Of a stretch of 20,676 nucleotides of DNA, positions 1-7,340 are shown piece after piece. Positions within the stretch are counted from its first letter, which is position 1, and each line of letters begins with the position of its first letter. The DNA lies in assembly GCA_034430155.1 (NCBI GenBank), contig DAOUET010000054.1, positions 1-20,676 of the forward strand, in the 5' to 3' direction. The notes beneath the pieces were generated by a model, which did no database searches, had not been told where the DNA came from, and saw nothing but the letters and a program-made list of their open reading frames with translations. This DNA is from DAOUET01 sp034430155 (GTDB lineage: Bacteria; Chloroflexota; Anaerolineae; Anaerolineales; UBA4823). Made by a program: the position numbers and the translations under genes.

Positions 1-108
1 CAGGCAGGCCTGGTAAAGTATATCCTGGTCAATGACATTCCACTCTCATTGGTGTTTATGATCTTAATCAGTTCTATGAAGATAGAAGACTAAAATCTAT
101 AAATGTAC

Positions 109-144
109 GGGACATTTGTCCCTATTAACACGGGACAGATGCCC
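109..144. repeat. Short inverted-repeat cluster
   Basis: A perfect palindrome with arms GGGACA/TGTCCC lies at 109-122. A second, imperfect copy (GGGACAGATGCCC) lies at 132-144. The inner TGTCCC (117-122) can also pair with GGGACA (132-137) across a 9-nt loop, so two alternative stems are possible. The stretch 1-203 around it is AT-rich, and I see no convincing gene in it. Function is unknown; it could be a REP-like element or an operator. Confidence 0.45.
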
Positions 145-203
145 ATCGACTTTGGTCAAATGAAGAAATATAATTGCTATAAACAACAAAAGCTGTAATC
201 ATT

Positions 204-234
204 AATAAAAGCCCTCTCCATTAGGAGAAGGGCT
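204..234 (-). terminator. Rho-independent terminator downstream of tRNA-Ser
   Basis: On the minus strand AGCCC-TTCTCC and GGAGAGGGCT form a 10-bp stem (210-219 with 224-228 and 230-234) with one bulged base and a 4-nt loop. It is followed directly by TTTTATTAAT (201-210). It sits 18 bases past the 3' end of the tRNA in the direction of transcription, so it is the natural terminator of the tRNA transcript. Confidence 0.8.
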
Positions 235-252
235 GGTTAAGTTTACGACCTG

Positions 253-340
253 CGGAGAGGGTGGGATTCGAACCCACGGTGGCCACAAGGACCACAGCGG
301 TTTTCGAGACCGCCCCGTTCGTCCACTCCGGCACCTCTCC
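253..340 (-). tRNA. tRNA-Ser, anticodon CGA
   Basis: The reverse complement folds as an 88-nt class II tRNA. The acceptor stem is GGAGAGG (334-340) paired with CCTCTCC (254-260), with discriminator G at 253. The anticodon stem is GCGGT/ACCGC and the loop CTCGAAA gives anticodon CGA (306 to 304), which reads UCG. A long variable arm is present, as expected for serine tRNA. The T arm is GTGGG-TTCGAAT-CCCAC. The 3' CCA is not encoded (the genome reads CAG after the discriminator), so it must be added after transcription. The gene lies between its own promoter and terminator. Confidence 0.95.
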
Positions 341-356
341 GGCTCGACTGCCCTCC

Positions 357-365
357 ATTATACCA
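357..365 (-). promoter_or_regulatory. Extended -10 promoter of tRNA-Ser
   Basis: The minus strand reads TGGTATAAT: a consensus TATAAT (362-357) preceded by TG-n, the extended -10 motif. Transcription would start near 350, ten bases before the mature tRNA. No good -35 hexamer is seen 16-18 bases further up, which is usual for extended -10 promoters. Confidence 0.6.
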
Positions 366-421
366 ATTCAACCCCCTTCCTCAGGATGCTATTGACCTCC
401 CCCCGTTTGGACCAACTGCTC

Positions 422-1816
422 TTAAATTTCCACCGTTTCGTGCAGCGCTGGGTAAGCCACTTGATTGATACCGGCTTCCCCCAACTTCTCTTGCAAGGCT
501 GCCGCCGGTTTCGCCTCGCCATGTACCAGGAAGATCTGCTTAACCTTCAATTGGGTCGCCTGGGCGTATTCCAGCAGTAAAGTCTGCCCGGCATGCGACG
601 ATAACCCGCCGATGGTGGCGACTTCAGCCCGTCGCTTGTAAACCTCCCCGAAGATTTTTACTTTTGGCGCCTGCTCGGCCAGCCGCCGCCCCAGCGTGTC
701 AGGGGCCTGCCACGAAACGATCAAAATAGTGTTGCGCCGGTCTTCGATATTGTTCTTTAAATGGTGTAGAATGCGGCCGGTTTCAGCCATCCCCGACGCC
801 GAAATGATGATCATGGGATCCTTGCGGTAGTTCAAGGCCTTCGACTCCTCCACCGATCGCGTGTAGGTCAGGTGATCGAACCCCAGGGCTGCCTTGTGGC
901 GGTCGTTGCGGATGAATTCCCTGGTTTGCTCGTCGAAACATTCCGGGTGAGCCCTGAAGATGTCGGAGGCGTTGACTGCCAGAGGGCTGTCGACGTATAC
1001 CGGCACCGGCGGGATCTGGCCTCGATCCATCATCAGGTGAAAATCATATACCAGTTCCTGGGTGCGCCCTACTGCAAAGGATGGGATAATCACTTTTCCG
1101 CCGCGGCCGATCGTGTTCGTGACCACCTGGCGTAACTCATCGTAGGCCTGTTGCGGGTCCTCGTGCGGTTTATCCCCGTAGGTGCACTCCATGATCAAAT
1201 AATCGGCCTCTTCCGGCAGCACCGGATCCCGCAAGAGCGGCAGGTCCCGCCGTCCGATATCTCCCGAAAACCACAGTCGGTACTTACGCCTACCTTCTTC
1301 GATATCCAGCACCACCGCCGCTGACCCCAGGATGTGTCCGGCGTCCACCAATCGGGCGGTCACGCCCGGGATCGGTTGGAAAGCTTTCCCGTAATCGATT
1401 GGCTGGAAATACTGGGCCACATAGCCGGCCTCTTCCATCGTGTAAAGCGGCTCGACCGGCGGATCGCCGCGCCGCCGTTTCTTATTGAGGTAGGCCGCGT
1501 CCGCTTCGTGGATGTGGCCCGAATCTAACAGCATGAGGTTGGCCAGATGGGCCGTGGCAGGCGTGGTGTAGATCGGGCCGCGGTAGCCCTGCTTGACCAG
1601 GTTTGGTAAATTGCCGCTGTGATCCATGTGGGCGTGGGAAAGGATCACCGCCTCCACTTTGGAAAGGTCGAACGGGAAATTCCTGTTGCGCTGGGTTGCT
1701 TCCTGCCGGCGACCCTGGTAAAGCCCGCATTCTAATAATAAAGTATGGCCGTTAACCTGCAACAAGTGCTGCGAACCGGTCACCGTTTGCGCCGCGCCGT
1801 GAAAGCTGATATGCAT
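422..1816 (-). CDS. MBL-fold / beta-CASP ribonuclease
   Basis: This 464-residue cytoplasmic protein belongs to the metallo-beta-lactamase/beta-CASP family related to CPSF-73/Ysh1, whose bacterial members are mostly RNA endo- or exonucleases. The zinc-site motif HAHMDH is at residues 61-66, the third-motif His is H161 (DAGH), and the motif 4 Asp is D186 (SGDIG). The beta-CASP insert follows, with VDSPLA at 275-280 (motif A, D276), the SGMAETGRILHH segment ending at H351-H352 (motif B), and VHGE with H432 (motif C). All expected metal ligands are therefore present. The length fits the family. It is the last gene of the rimI-rnd-MBL run, 28 bp after RNase D, and the ATG has only a weak GGGA upstream. 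The substrate cannot be told from sequence; an RNA processing role is a family-based inference. Confidence 0.9.
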   Translation of the reverse strand: MHISFHGAAQTVTGSQHLLQVNGHTLLLECGLYQGRRQEATQRNRNFPFDLSKVEAVILSHAHMDHSGNLPNLVKQGYRGPIYTTPATAHLANLMLLDSGHIHEADAAYLNKKRRRGDPPVEPLYTMEEAGYVAQYFQPIDYGKAFQPIPGVTARLVDAGHILGSAAVVLDIEEGRRKYRLWFSGDIGRRDLPLLRDPVLPEEADYLIMECTYGDKPHEDPQQAYDELRQVVTNTIGRGGKVIIPSFAVGRTQELVYDFHLMMDRGQIPPVPVYVDSPLAVNASDIFRAHPECFDEQTREFIRNDRHKAALGFDHLTYTRSVEESKALNYRKDPMIIISASGMAETGRILHHLKNNIEDRRNTILIVSWQAPDTLGRRLAEQAPKVKIFGEVYKRRAEVATIGGLSSHAGQTLLLEYAQATQLKVKQIFLVHGEAKPAAALQEKLGEAGINQVAYPALHETVEI

Positions 1817-1844
1817 GGTTAATTCCCAATATTTGAGATTGATT

Positions 1845-2978
1845 CTAACCCTTGGCCAGTGCCGTCAGGATTTCGCCCCCAAAGCGTTCCAACCGCCAGG
1901 GCACCTGTTGCAAGATGGGCGTCAGCTCCTCGATTTTGTGGGGGTTGCGCGCCGCGATCCTGTTGAGCAAATCGCGCGGCAGCACCACGTCTGATTTCAC
2001 CCCCATTCTGCGCGCCCTGGACTTGCGCCAGAGGCGTAGCGTTTCCAGCCGCGCAATATACCGTTCGTCCGGGCGTGGCGAGGCCGGCGGATATACCGGT
2101 TCCGCCCGCCGTCCGCGCCGGATGGCTTGCAAAATGGCTTTTCCGTGCCAGCGTAATTGTTTGGGGCTCATGCCTGGTATCTGCCCTAGCGCCTCCAGAT
2201 CCCCCGGTAAGGCCTGGGCGATTGCCAGCATAGTGCGGTCGTGCAACACCTTGAACAGCGGTCGGTTGATCGATCTGGCCACCTGGTCGCGATATACGCA
2301 CAGCGCTTGCAGCACAGCTGCTCGCTGTGGAGATAGATCGTATGCCCCGCTGATCCGCCAGCATGCCCCTGAGAACTCCTCATGAACCCGGCCGTTTACC
2401 TGGCGTAAGCGCCGGAAATCCTCTTTCGCCAGCGGCCATAGCTCTCCGGCCTTCAGTTCGGAGAGCAATCGATAGCGTAAAGAGATCAAGAAGTGAGTGT
2501 CCAGCTGCGCGTAGGTTAACATATCGTGCGGCAGTGGCCGCTTGCCCCAATTAGCCCGCTGGTACCGCTTGTCTATTTTCAAGCCGAACTCTGATCCCAG
2601 GATGGCGCCCAATCCTAAGCGCTCCCAACCGAGGATCCGGGCAGCCACCATCGTGTCGAACAGGTTGGCGAAATTAAAACCAAAGTCACGTGTTAAAACA
2701 ATCAGATCGTACTCGGCCGCGTGAAACACTTTTTCAACTTCAGGAGCTGCGAAAAGAGCAGCCAGGGGCGAGAGATCCTCGAGCGCCAGCGGGTCAACCA
2801 GGAAATCTTCTTTAGGGGTGGAAAATTGAATTAAACAGACCTGCTCCTGGTAAGCGTACAGGCTGTTCGACTCGGTGTCGACCGCCACGATCGCTTCGTT
2901 CAAGAGCTGCTCGGCCAGCCGCTGGAGCGCTCCAGGCGAGGTGATCACTGTCGGTTTTTGTAAATCCAAAATGGTCAT
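1845..2978 (-). CDS. rnd: Ribonuclease D (DEDDy exonuclease with HRDC domain)
   Basis: This 377-residue protein has a DnaQ-like 3'-5' exonuclease domain at about 10-190. It carries the DEDDy residues: D34 and E36 in Exo I (VDTES), D91 in Exo II (FHAAEYD), and Y156 with D160 in Exo III (YAQLD). An HRDC nucleic-acid binding domain follows at about 217-288. A second helical HRDC-like segment lies at about 305-370, the usual E. coli RNase D layout. The family trims the 3' ends of tRNAs and other stable RNAs. It begins 40 bp after rimI and ends 28 bp before the beta-CASP nuclease, so two RNA-active enzymes are probably co-transcribed. The protein ends at TAG (1845-1847). No defect is seen. Confidence 0.93.
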   Translation of the reverse strand: MTILDLQKPTVITSPGALQRLAEQLLNEAIVAVDTESNSLYAYQEQVCLIQFSTPKEDFLVDPLALEDLSPLAALFAAPEVEKVFHAAEYDLIVLTRDFGFNFANLFDTMVAARILGWERLGLGAILGSEFGLKIDKRYQRANWGKRPLPHDMLTYAQLDTHFLISLRYRLLSELKAGELWPLAKEDFRRLRQVNGRVHEEFSGACWRISGAYDLSPQRAAVLQALCVYRDQVARSINRPLFKVLHDRTMLAIAQALPGDLEALGQIPGMSPKQLRWHGKAILQAIRRGRRAEPVYPPASPRPDERYIARLETLRLWRKSRARRMGVKSDVVLPRDLLNRIAARNPHKIEELTPILQQVPWRLERFGGEILTALAKG

Positions 2979-3018
2979 GATAGGCCTTATTATAGCCGAT
3001 TTGAATCATCCCCCACTT

Positions 3019-3495
3019 TCACAGATTCTTTTCTAAAATGAAAGCGTCCTCTCCATCGGTGTAATACCCGGGCCAAACCCCCACGCGCTGGTAATCCCTC
3101 CGGAAATAGAGCCGTATGGCCGTCTGGTTGGAGGCTCGCACGCTCAGCCGCACCCGCCCTACCGGTATCAGTTCTTCGCAGGCATGCAATAAAGCCGAGC
3201 CGACCCCCTGTTCGCGATGGTCCGGCAGTACCCCAATGGTGGCGATCCAGGCCAGCCCTTCCGAACGCCGCAGGTCGCTGGCGATGAAACCGATCATCTC
3301 GCCATCGCAGACAGCTTTCAGGCGCACCACGTTCGGAAATGTCAGCACCCCCATCAAATCCCAAAGCGGCCAGGCGTCTTGTGGGAAACACACCCGCTCG
3401 AGATGCTTCAACGCATTTAGATCCCGCCAATTGGCCGGTTCGATTTCCAGCTGGCTACAAGGCTCAGCTGCTACCATCCTATCGATACTCACCAT
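3019..3495 (-). CDS. rimI: GNAT acetyltransferase, RimI-like
   Basis: This 158-residue protein covers one GNAT fold. The acetyl-CoA binding loop REQGVGSA is at about 94-101. The C-terminal part follows the RimI pattern: LSVRASNQTAIRLYFRRDY, then YYTDGEDA, where RimI has a YY..DA segment before the end of the domain. RimI acetylates the N-terminal alanine of ribosomal protein S18, but paralogues act on other substrates, so the exact target is uncertain. I use the ATG at 3495; a second ATG in frame at 3477 is also possible because no clear ribosome binding site precedes either. It is the first gene of the leftward rimI-rnd-MBL group and has a long hairpin in its upstream region. Confidence 0.85.
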   Translation of the reverse strand: MVSIDRMVAAEPCSQLEIEPANWRDLNALKHLERVCFPQDAWPLWDLMGVLTFPNVVRLKAVCDGEMIGFIASDLRRSEGLAWIATIGVLPDHREQGVGSALLHACEELIPVGRVRLSVRASNQTAIRLYFRRDYQRVGVWPGYYTDGEDAFILEKNL

Positions 3496-3526
3496 AAAAA
3501 GGTATCTGCCAAAGTGCCCGAATTGG

Positions 3527-3564
3527 TGGGGTAAAAGGGGCGTATTTTGCCCACATTTACCCCA
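3527..3564 (-). promoter_or_regulatory. Long hairpin upstream of rimI
   Basis: The arms TGGGGTAAA (3527-3535) and TTTACCCCA (3556-3564) pair perfectly over 9 bp. Inside them GGGC (3538-3541) pairs with GCCC (3549-3552) around a 7-nt loop. It lies between the slipin stop (3644) and the rimI start (3495), all on the minus strand. No T-run follows directly, so it is either a weak terminator/attenuator for slipin or a 5' leader structure of rimI. A second, looser inverted repeat (CAATCCG/CGGATTG) is at 3590-3634. Confidence 0.5.
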
Positions 3565-3643
3565 TCCAGAAAGTCATGGTGCGCTTCGCCAATCCGGCTA
3601 CCTGCTCACCTGTACTGGTTACCTGGGCGGATTGCGATAGGCT

Positions 3644-4570
3644 TTACTCCTCCCTGCTCTTGATAAAGCTTTCCAACAAATTGGTGAATTCTAATGGGAA
3701 GATGAACTTGGTGGAGGCGCTGGTCCCGAGATTCTTGAGCGTGTCAAAATACTGCAAGGTCATCGTCTTGGGATCGATCGTTTGGGCGACCTCGAAGATC
3801 TTATTCAGAGCCGCCGAAAAGCCTTCAGCCCTCAGCAATTGAGATTGTCTGTCACCTTCAGCTCGCAAGATGTTAGATTGCTTATCCCCTTCCGCGCGCA
3901 GGATGGCGGATTGTTTCTCGCCCTCCGCCACGTTGATGGCGGCTTCGCGGGTCCCGGTCGACTCGGTCACCAGTGCCCGCCGGATACGTTCGGCCGACAT
4001 CTGCCGGTTCATGGCGTCCTGCACCTCGCGCGGAGGTACAATCTCGCGAATCTCCACGTTGGTCACCTTTACCCCCCAGCGCTCGGTGACTTCATCCAGG
4101 CGTGTTCGCAGCATGTTGTTGATATGCTCTCGCTCGGAAAGCACATCATCCAGCGGGATACCGCCGATCACGGCGCGCAGGGTGGTTGTGGCCATTCCTT
4201 GAGCAGCTGCTTCAAAGTTGCCTACCTGGAGAACGCTCTCGGTGGGATCCAGCACTTTGTAGTACCAGAGGAAATCGATTGAAATGGGGGCGTTATCCTT
4301 GGTGATCGAAGTCTGGTGAGGGATCTCGCGCACCTGCTCGCGTAAATCCACTCTCACCGCCCGGTCAACCACCGGAATCAGGATCACAATCCCCGGACCC
4401 TTCGCGCCAATACAACGACCTAGGCGGAATACCACCAAGCGCTGGTATTCAGGGACGACGCGGACAGCACTAGCCAATAAAATTAGGCCAATGACCAGCA
4501 CCGCCCCAACCAAACTAACCAGGGTTCCAATGCCTCCTGGGGCGACCTGAGCTAATACAGAGAACAGCAT
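3644..4570 (-). CDS. SPFH/band 7 protein (slipin family)
   Basis: This 308-residue protein has one N-terminal membrane segment at about 13-35. The stomatin/prohibitin (SPFH) domain follows at about 36-190, including the VPEYQRLVVFRLGR entry and the KDNAPISIDFLWYYKV stretch typical of slipins. A charged helical tail carries three tandem 11-residue repeats at 215-247 (AEGEKQSAILR, AEGDKQSNILR, AEGDRQSQLLR). The family forms ring-like oligomers on the cytoplasmic side of the membrane, organises membrane microdomains, and usually partners with NfeD. Here nfeD is 29 bp upstream on the same strand, so the two almost certainly form an operon. The start is fixed by a strong GGAGGTGA Shine-Dalgarno. 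No missing part is seen. Confidence 0.93.
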   Translation of the reverse strand: MLFSVLAQVAPGGIGTLVSLVGAVLVIGLILLASAVRVVPEYQRLVVFRLGRCIGAKGPGIVILIPVVDRAVRVDLREQVREIPHQTSITKDNAPISIDFLWYYKVLDPTESVLQVGNFEAAAQGMATTTLRAVIGGIPLDDVLSEREHINNMLRTRLDEVTERWGVKVTNVEIREIVPPREVQDAMNRQMSAERIRRALVTESTGTREAAINVAEGEKQSAILRAEGDKQSNILRAEGDRQSQLLRAEGFSAALNKIFEVAQTIDPKTMTLQYFDTLKNLGTSASTKFIFPLEFTNLLESFIKSREE

Positions 4571-4576
4571 ACTTCA

Positions 4577-4581
4577 CCTCC
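4577..4581 (-). promoter_or_regulatory. Strong Shine-Dalgarno of slipin gene
   Basis: GGAGG on the minus strand (extended as GGAGGTGA) lies 6 nt before the ATG at 4570. It is one of the few near-consensus ribosome binding sites in the window and decides the slipin start. Confidence 0.75.
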
Positions 4582-4599
4582 AGTACGAAGTTGTTAAAT

Positions 4600-5226
4600 T
4601 TAGGGGAGGATCTCCCCGCTTGAATTCTGTGTTTGTTCTACAAGTTCAACGTCAAGTATAAAACCATCACGTCCCACCACGCGTACCGTGCTGCCAACAG
4701 GTATTTGTTGGGCACTCCGGGCTGTCCACAATTCTCCAGCTACCTGCACGGAACCACCATTATGGATATTAGTCTTGGCCTCGCCGACCGCTCCCATCAG
4801 CTTTCCCAAATCATGTTCAGGGCGAATACGGCTGGCCTCCAAGATCTTCGTGGTGGCTATCCACATAAATACGCCGGTAAATGTTGAAACCACGATTGCT
4901 AGGACCGGATTGACCGCTGGCAATAAGCCCTCTCCCTGGAATAGAAAGACCGATCCAACAATCAGGGTTAGGATGGCAATGACTAAATAGATCAAGCGCT
5001 GCGATCTACGCACTGCCAGCATAAAAGGCAACACGCCTAGCAGCAAGATAAGCAGTGCCCAGACGTTGATAGGCAGAAAAGAAATTACCCATCCTGCCAG
5101 AATCAGGGTAATCAGCGCGCCTGCTTCAAGCAAACCTGTTCCTGGAGCCATTAACGCCAAGATGGCGAAAAAAAAGCCGGCCACCAACAGTAGATAAGCG
5201 ACATTAGGATTGATTAATGCATCCAC
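4600..5226 (-). CDS. NfeD-family membrane protein
   Basis: This 208-residue protein has about five membrane segments (roughly 9-26, 33-50, 54-72, 77-95, 105-125). A soluble C-terminal OB-fold domain at about 142-200 carries the NfeD pattern GAVGEAKT..., GSVQVAGELWTARS, then IPVGSTVRVVGRDG. It is the short form without the N-terminal ClpP-like protease domain. NfeD OB domains are known partners of SPFH proteins, and the slipin gene follows 29 bp downstream. The start is GTG (5226), supported by GGAGAG at 5235-5240 with 8-nt spacing. A consensus -10 box lies further upstream at 5297-5302. Confidence 0.9.
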   Translation of the reverse strand: MDALINPNVAYLLLVAGFFFAILALMAPGTGLLEAGALITLILAGWVISFLPINVWALLILLLGVLPFMLAVRRSQRLIYLVIAILTLIVGSVFLFQGEGLLPAVNPVLAIVVSTFTGVFMWIATTKILEASRIRPEHDLGKLMGAVGEAKTNIHNGGSVQVAGELWTARSAQQIPVGSTVRVVGRDGFILDVELVEQTQNSSGEILP

Positions 5227-5296
5227 GATTACTACTCTCCGTGAATTAGCAAGGGACGATTGATTGCTGAAATTGATATGTTAAGTGATTAAATTC

Positions 5297-5302
5297 ATTA
5301 TA
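5297..5302 (-). promoter_or_regulatory. Candidate -10 box for the nfeD-slipin operon
   Basis: The minus strand has a perfect TATAAT about 70 bp upstream of the nfeD GTG. An overlapping TATGAT lies slightly further up. No good -35 hexamer is seen at 16-18 bp. This AT-rich region (5241-5340) separates the divergent nfeD and lgt-like genes. Confidence 0.35.
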
Positions 5303-5419
5303 CATCATAGCACTCTACCTGCATGAGAAAAAACTGATCACCTCTTAGCGTTGATGGTAAAAGCGGGCTGGAGACCAGTTTTTATCCTAGTACCTGAGAC
5401 TCGTTGGTAAAATACCCCG

Positions 5420-5428
5420 TGGTATGAT
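5420..5428 (+). promoter_or_regulatory. Candidate extended -10 promoter of the lgt-like gene
   Basis: TGGTATGAT matches the extended -10 pattern (TG-n-TATGAT). It overlaps the first possible ATG (5424). Transcription would begin at about 5435, so the in-frame ATG at 5436 would be translated from a leaderless or nearly leaderless mRNA. A TTGGTA at 5404-5409 is too close to act as its -35. Confidence 0.35.
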
Positions 5429-6200
5429 TAATTACATGAGGGTTGCCTTTCATCTGCCGGGTGGCATACCAGTTTACACATATTCGTTGTTGCTAGGGTT
5501 AGGTGCGGCCCTCGGTCTGGCCTGGATAACCCGCCAAGCGCCGCCTAAAGAAGGGCGTGCATACCTGGATGCCGGCTTATGGGTCTTGGTTGGAGGGCTG
5601 CTAGGCGGACGGCTTGCCTTTGTGGTCTTTCATTGGAGCTACTTCCAGGCTCATCGAATAGAAATCCCTCAAATTTACCTGGGTGGGATGGATTGGGGCG
5701 GAGTATCCGCAGGCGCGCTATTATCCCTTGTGCTGGTGGCAACCCTCACCCACACGCCTCTAGGGAGGTTGGCCGATGGCCTGCTACCTTTACTGGCCTG
5801 CCTGACGGTGAGTATCTGGCTGGGCTGCTGGCTGGATGGCACTGCCTATGGTTTTGTAACCAGCACATGGTGGGGGATTCCGGCCAGAGATGAATGGGGC
5901 CAGCTAGCCTTGCGCTGGCCGATCCAGCTGCTGGGAGCGCTCCTGGCGGTGGGACTTTTCTGGTTGTTGGATTGGAGCCGCCAATGGATCACCGCACCAG
6001 GTCAGGCGACCGGCTTGGGTATGCTTGGCCTGGCATTGGAGGTATTCGCGCTTTCCTTCTTGAGAGCAGACCCCGCGCCAAAATGGCGCGGCATGGTCCT
6101 GGGTTCTTGGACAGCTTTGGGGTTCGCCCTGTTGGCAGGATTGGTTTTTGTGATATCCACGATCTGGTTTTCGGTCAAGAATAGGGGACAAGAAACCTAA
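5424..6200 (+). CDS. Lgt-like multi-pass membrane protein, divergent
   Basis: This 258-residue protein is strongly hydrophobic with about seven membrane segments and an overall layout like phosphatidylglycerol-prolipoprotein diacylglyceryl transferase (Lgt). Equivalent landmarks can be followed: GGRLAFVVFHW (61-71, Lgt GxRLGYVLFY), YLGGMDWGG (85-93), LGCWLDGTAYG (133-143, Lgt signature GRIGNFINGE) and WPIQLLGALL (165-174). However, residues essential in E. coli Lgt are not seen. There is no His after GGM, the signature Arg and Asn are replaced, and the C-terminal RF..E motif reads EVFALSFLR. The annotation should therefore be Lgt-like, not Lgt. The start is uncertain: ATG 5424 or ATG 5436, the latter fitting the family and the promoter better. 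It ends 1 nt before the next gene, so they are co-transcribed. Confidence 0.75.
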   Translation: MINYMRVAFHLPGGIPVYTYSLLLGLGAALGLAWITRQAPPKEGRAYLDAGLWVLVGGLLGGRLAFVVFHWSYFQAHRIEIPQIYLGGMDWGGVSAGALLSLVLVATLTHTPLGRLADGLLPLLACLTVSIWLGCWLDGTAYGFVTSTWWGIPARDEWGQLALRWPIQLLGALLAVGLFWLLDWSRQWITAPGQATGLGMLGLALEVFALSFLRADPAPKWRGMVLGSWTALGFALLAGLVFVISTIWFSVKNRGQET

Positions 6201-6201
6201 G

Positions 6202-7077
6202 ATGAAACTGACACTAGCCCTGGCACAAATCAACACCCATCTAGGCGATGTAGCAGCCAATTTGGAGAAACACCTGCGTCTGATCGATCAAGCTCACGCT
6301 GCTGGTGCTGATTTACTCGTTTTTCCTGAGCTCTCTCTAACCGGTTACGTACTTCAGGACCTGGCTACTACCGTCGCCCGCCAACCCCACTCCAACGATC
6401 CGACCTTCCAACGCTTGTTGCAGGCCAGCCAACGCCTTGACTTGGTCGTCGGTTTTGTGGACGAGGATTCACGCCACCGCTTCTTCATCGCGGCTGCCTA
6501 CCTTTCTCAAGGGGAGATCGTCCATGTTCACCATAAAGTGTACTTGCCCACCTATGGGCTATTCGATGAGGGCCGTTTCTTCGCCTGGGGAGATGCCGTC
6601 CGGGCTTTCGATACCCGCTTTGGGCGTGTCGGCGTGCTGATCTGCGAGGATTTCTGGCATGCTTCCCCTCCTTATTTACTATGGCTCGATGGCGCCGACC
6701 TGCTACTTTTTATGTCCGCTTCACCGGGTCGCGGCTTGAGCGACGAGCCTCAATTAGAATCAGCCCGCTGGGTAGAGCATATCAACCGGGCTTATGCCAG
6801 TTTGTTTACCACCTTCGTGGCGCATGCGAATCGAGTAGGGTACGAAGATGGCCTGAATTTCTGGGGCGGGTCCACGGTGTTTGATCCCAATGGCGAACTT
6901 CTGGCAAAAGGGCCTTACCATCAGGAGGCCATCACTTACGCCGAGATAGATCTCAATCAGCTGCATAGGTCCCGCTCTCGCTTGCCCCTTTTGCGTGATG
7001 AACGCACCTCATTGGTGCAGCGTGAGCTAACCCGCATATTATCGCAGGGGCATCCAAATGATCGCGGCAATTGGTAA
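6202..7077 (+). CDS. Carbon-nitrogen hydrolase, NAD synthetase glutaminase-like
   Basis: This 291-residue nitrilase-superfamily protein has the full Glu-Lys-Cys triad: E43 (FPELSLTGY), K112 (HHKVYLPTYGLF) and C148 (LICEDFW). The DEGRFF segment after the lysine and the overall pattern resemble the N-terminal glutaminase domain of glutamine-dependent NAD synthetase, which hydrolyses glutamine and passes ammonia to the synthetase. The gene carries only this domain. A separate NAD synthetase gene lies 263 bp downstream, which supports a role in NAD synthesis, though another amidase substrate is possible. The start ATG lies 1 nt past the lgt-like stop, with AGGGGA about 12 nt upstream. After its stop a weak hairpin (CCCG/CGGG, 7079-7093) is followed by TTT. 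Confidence 0.85.
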   Translation: MKLTLALAQINTHLGDVAANLEKHLRLIDQAHAAGADLLVFPELSLTGYVLQDLATTVARQPHSNDPTFQRLLQASQRLDLVVGFVDEDSRHRFFIAAAYLSQGEIVHVHHKVYLPTYGLFDEGRFFAWGDAVRAFDTRFGRVGVLICEDFWHASPPYLLWLDGADLLLFMSASPGRGLSDEPQLESARWVEHINRAYASLFTTFVAHANRVGYEDGLNFWGGSTVFDPNGELLAKGPYHQEAITYAEIDLNQLHRSRSRLPLLRDERTSLVQRELTRILSQGHPNDRGNW

Positions 7078-7269
7078 TCCCGGTGAGTTCGGGTTTAGCG
7101 CTGGCTTTCCAGGAAGAGATATGTGATCATGAGCTGGCTTTCTTAGTGAGCCTGTCGATGCTTACCCTGTTGGTGCCAGTACAGCCCATCGCTGGAATTT
7201 AACCTCGTTCATAAAGGCGACTTATTGAGCATCCATAACACCTGAACCATAGAGCTGCACGAGGTAAAT

Positions 7270-7296
7270 TTGGTTTGCCTGCTGGCGGGTTATAAT
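7270..7296 (+). promoter_or_regulatory. Promoter upstream of NAD synthetase
   Basis: A perfect TATAAT (7291-7296) has TTGGTT (7270-7275) 15 bp upstream, shorter than the ideal 17. Transcription would start near 7303, giving a leader of about 38 nt before the ATG at 7341. An inverted repeat (ACCTCGT 7202-7208, ACGAGGT 7259-7265) flanks the region just upstream, and GCTGGCTTTC is repeated directly at 7100 and 7133. The 7078-7340 gap holds no gene that I can see. Confidence 0.5.
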
Positions 7297-7340
7297 ATGA
7301 TCGCGTTTGTTTTTGATTGAAAGGTCCCTACCCTGTAAGC

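Noticed and set aside
1..93. An open plus-strand frame of 30 residues from the window edge to TAA at 91-93, possibly the end of an upstream gene.
   Set aside because: Too short, no recognisable motif and AT-rich; the sequence before the window is needed.
253..340. tRNA-Ser as the attachment site of an integrated element.
   Set aside because: No integrase and no repeated tRNA 3' end seen; the accessory genes lie 16 kb away.
1819..2364. A 181-residue minus-strand frame inside the RNase D gene.
   Set aside because: It overlaps a well-supported enzyme in another frame and has no family resemblance.
3116..3640. A 174-residue plus-strand frame opposite rimI.
   Set aside because: Antisense shadow of a clear GNAT gene, rich in Ser/Arg/Pro as expected for such shadows.
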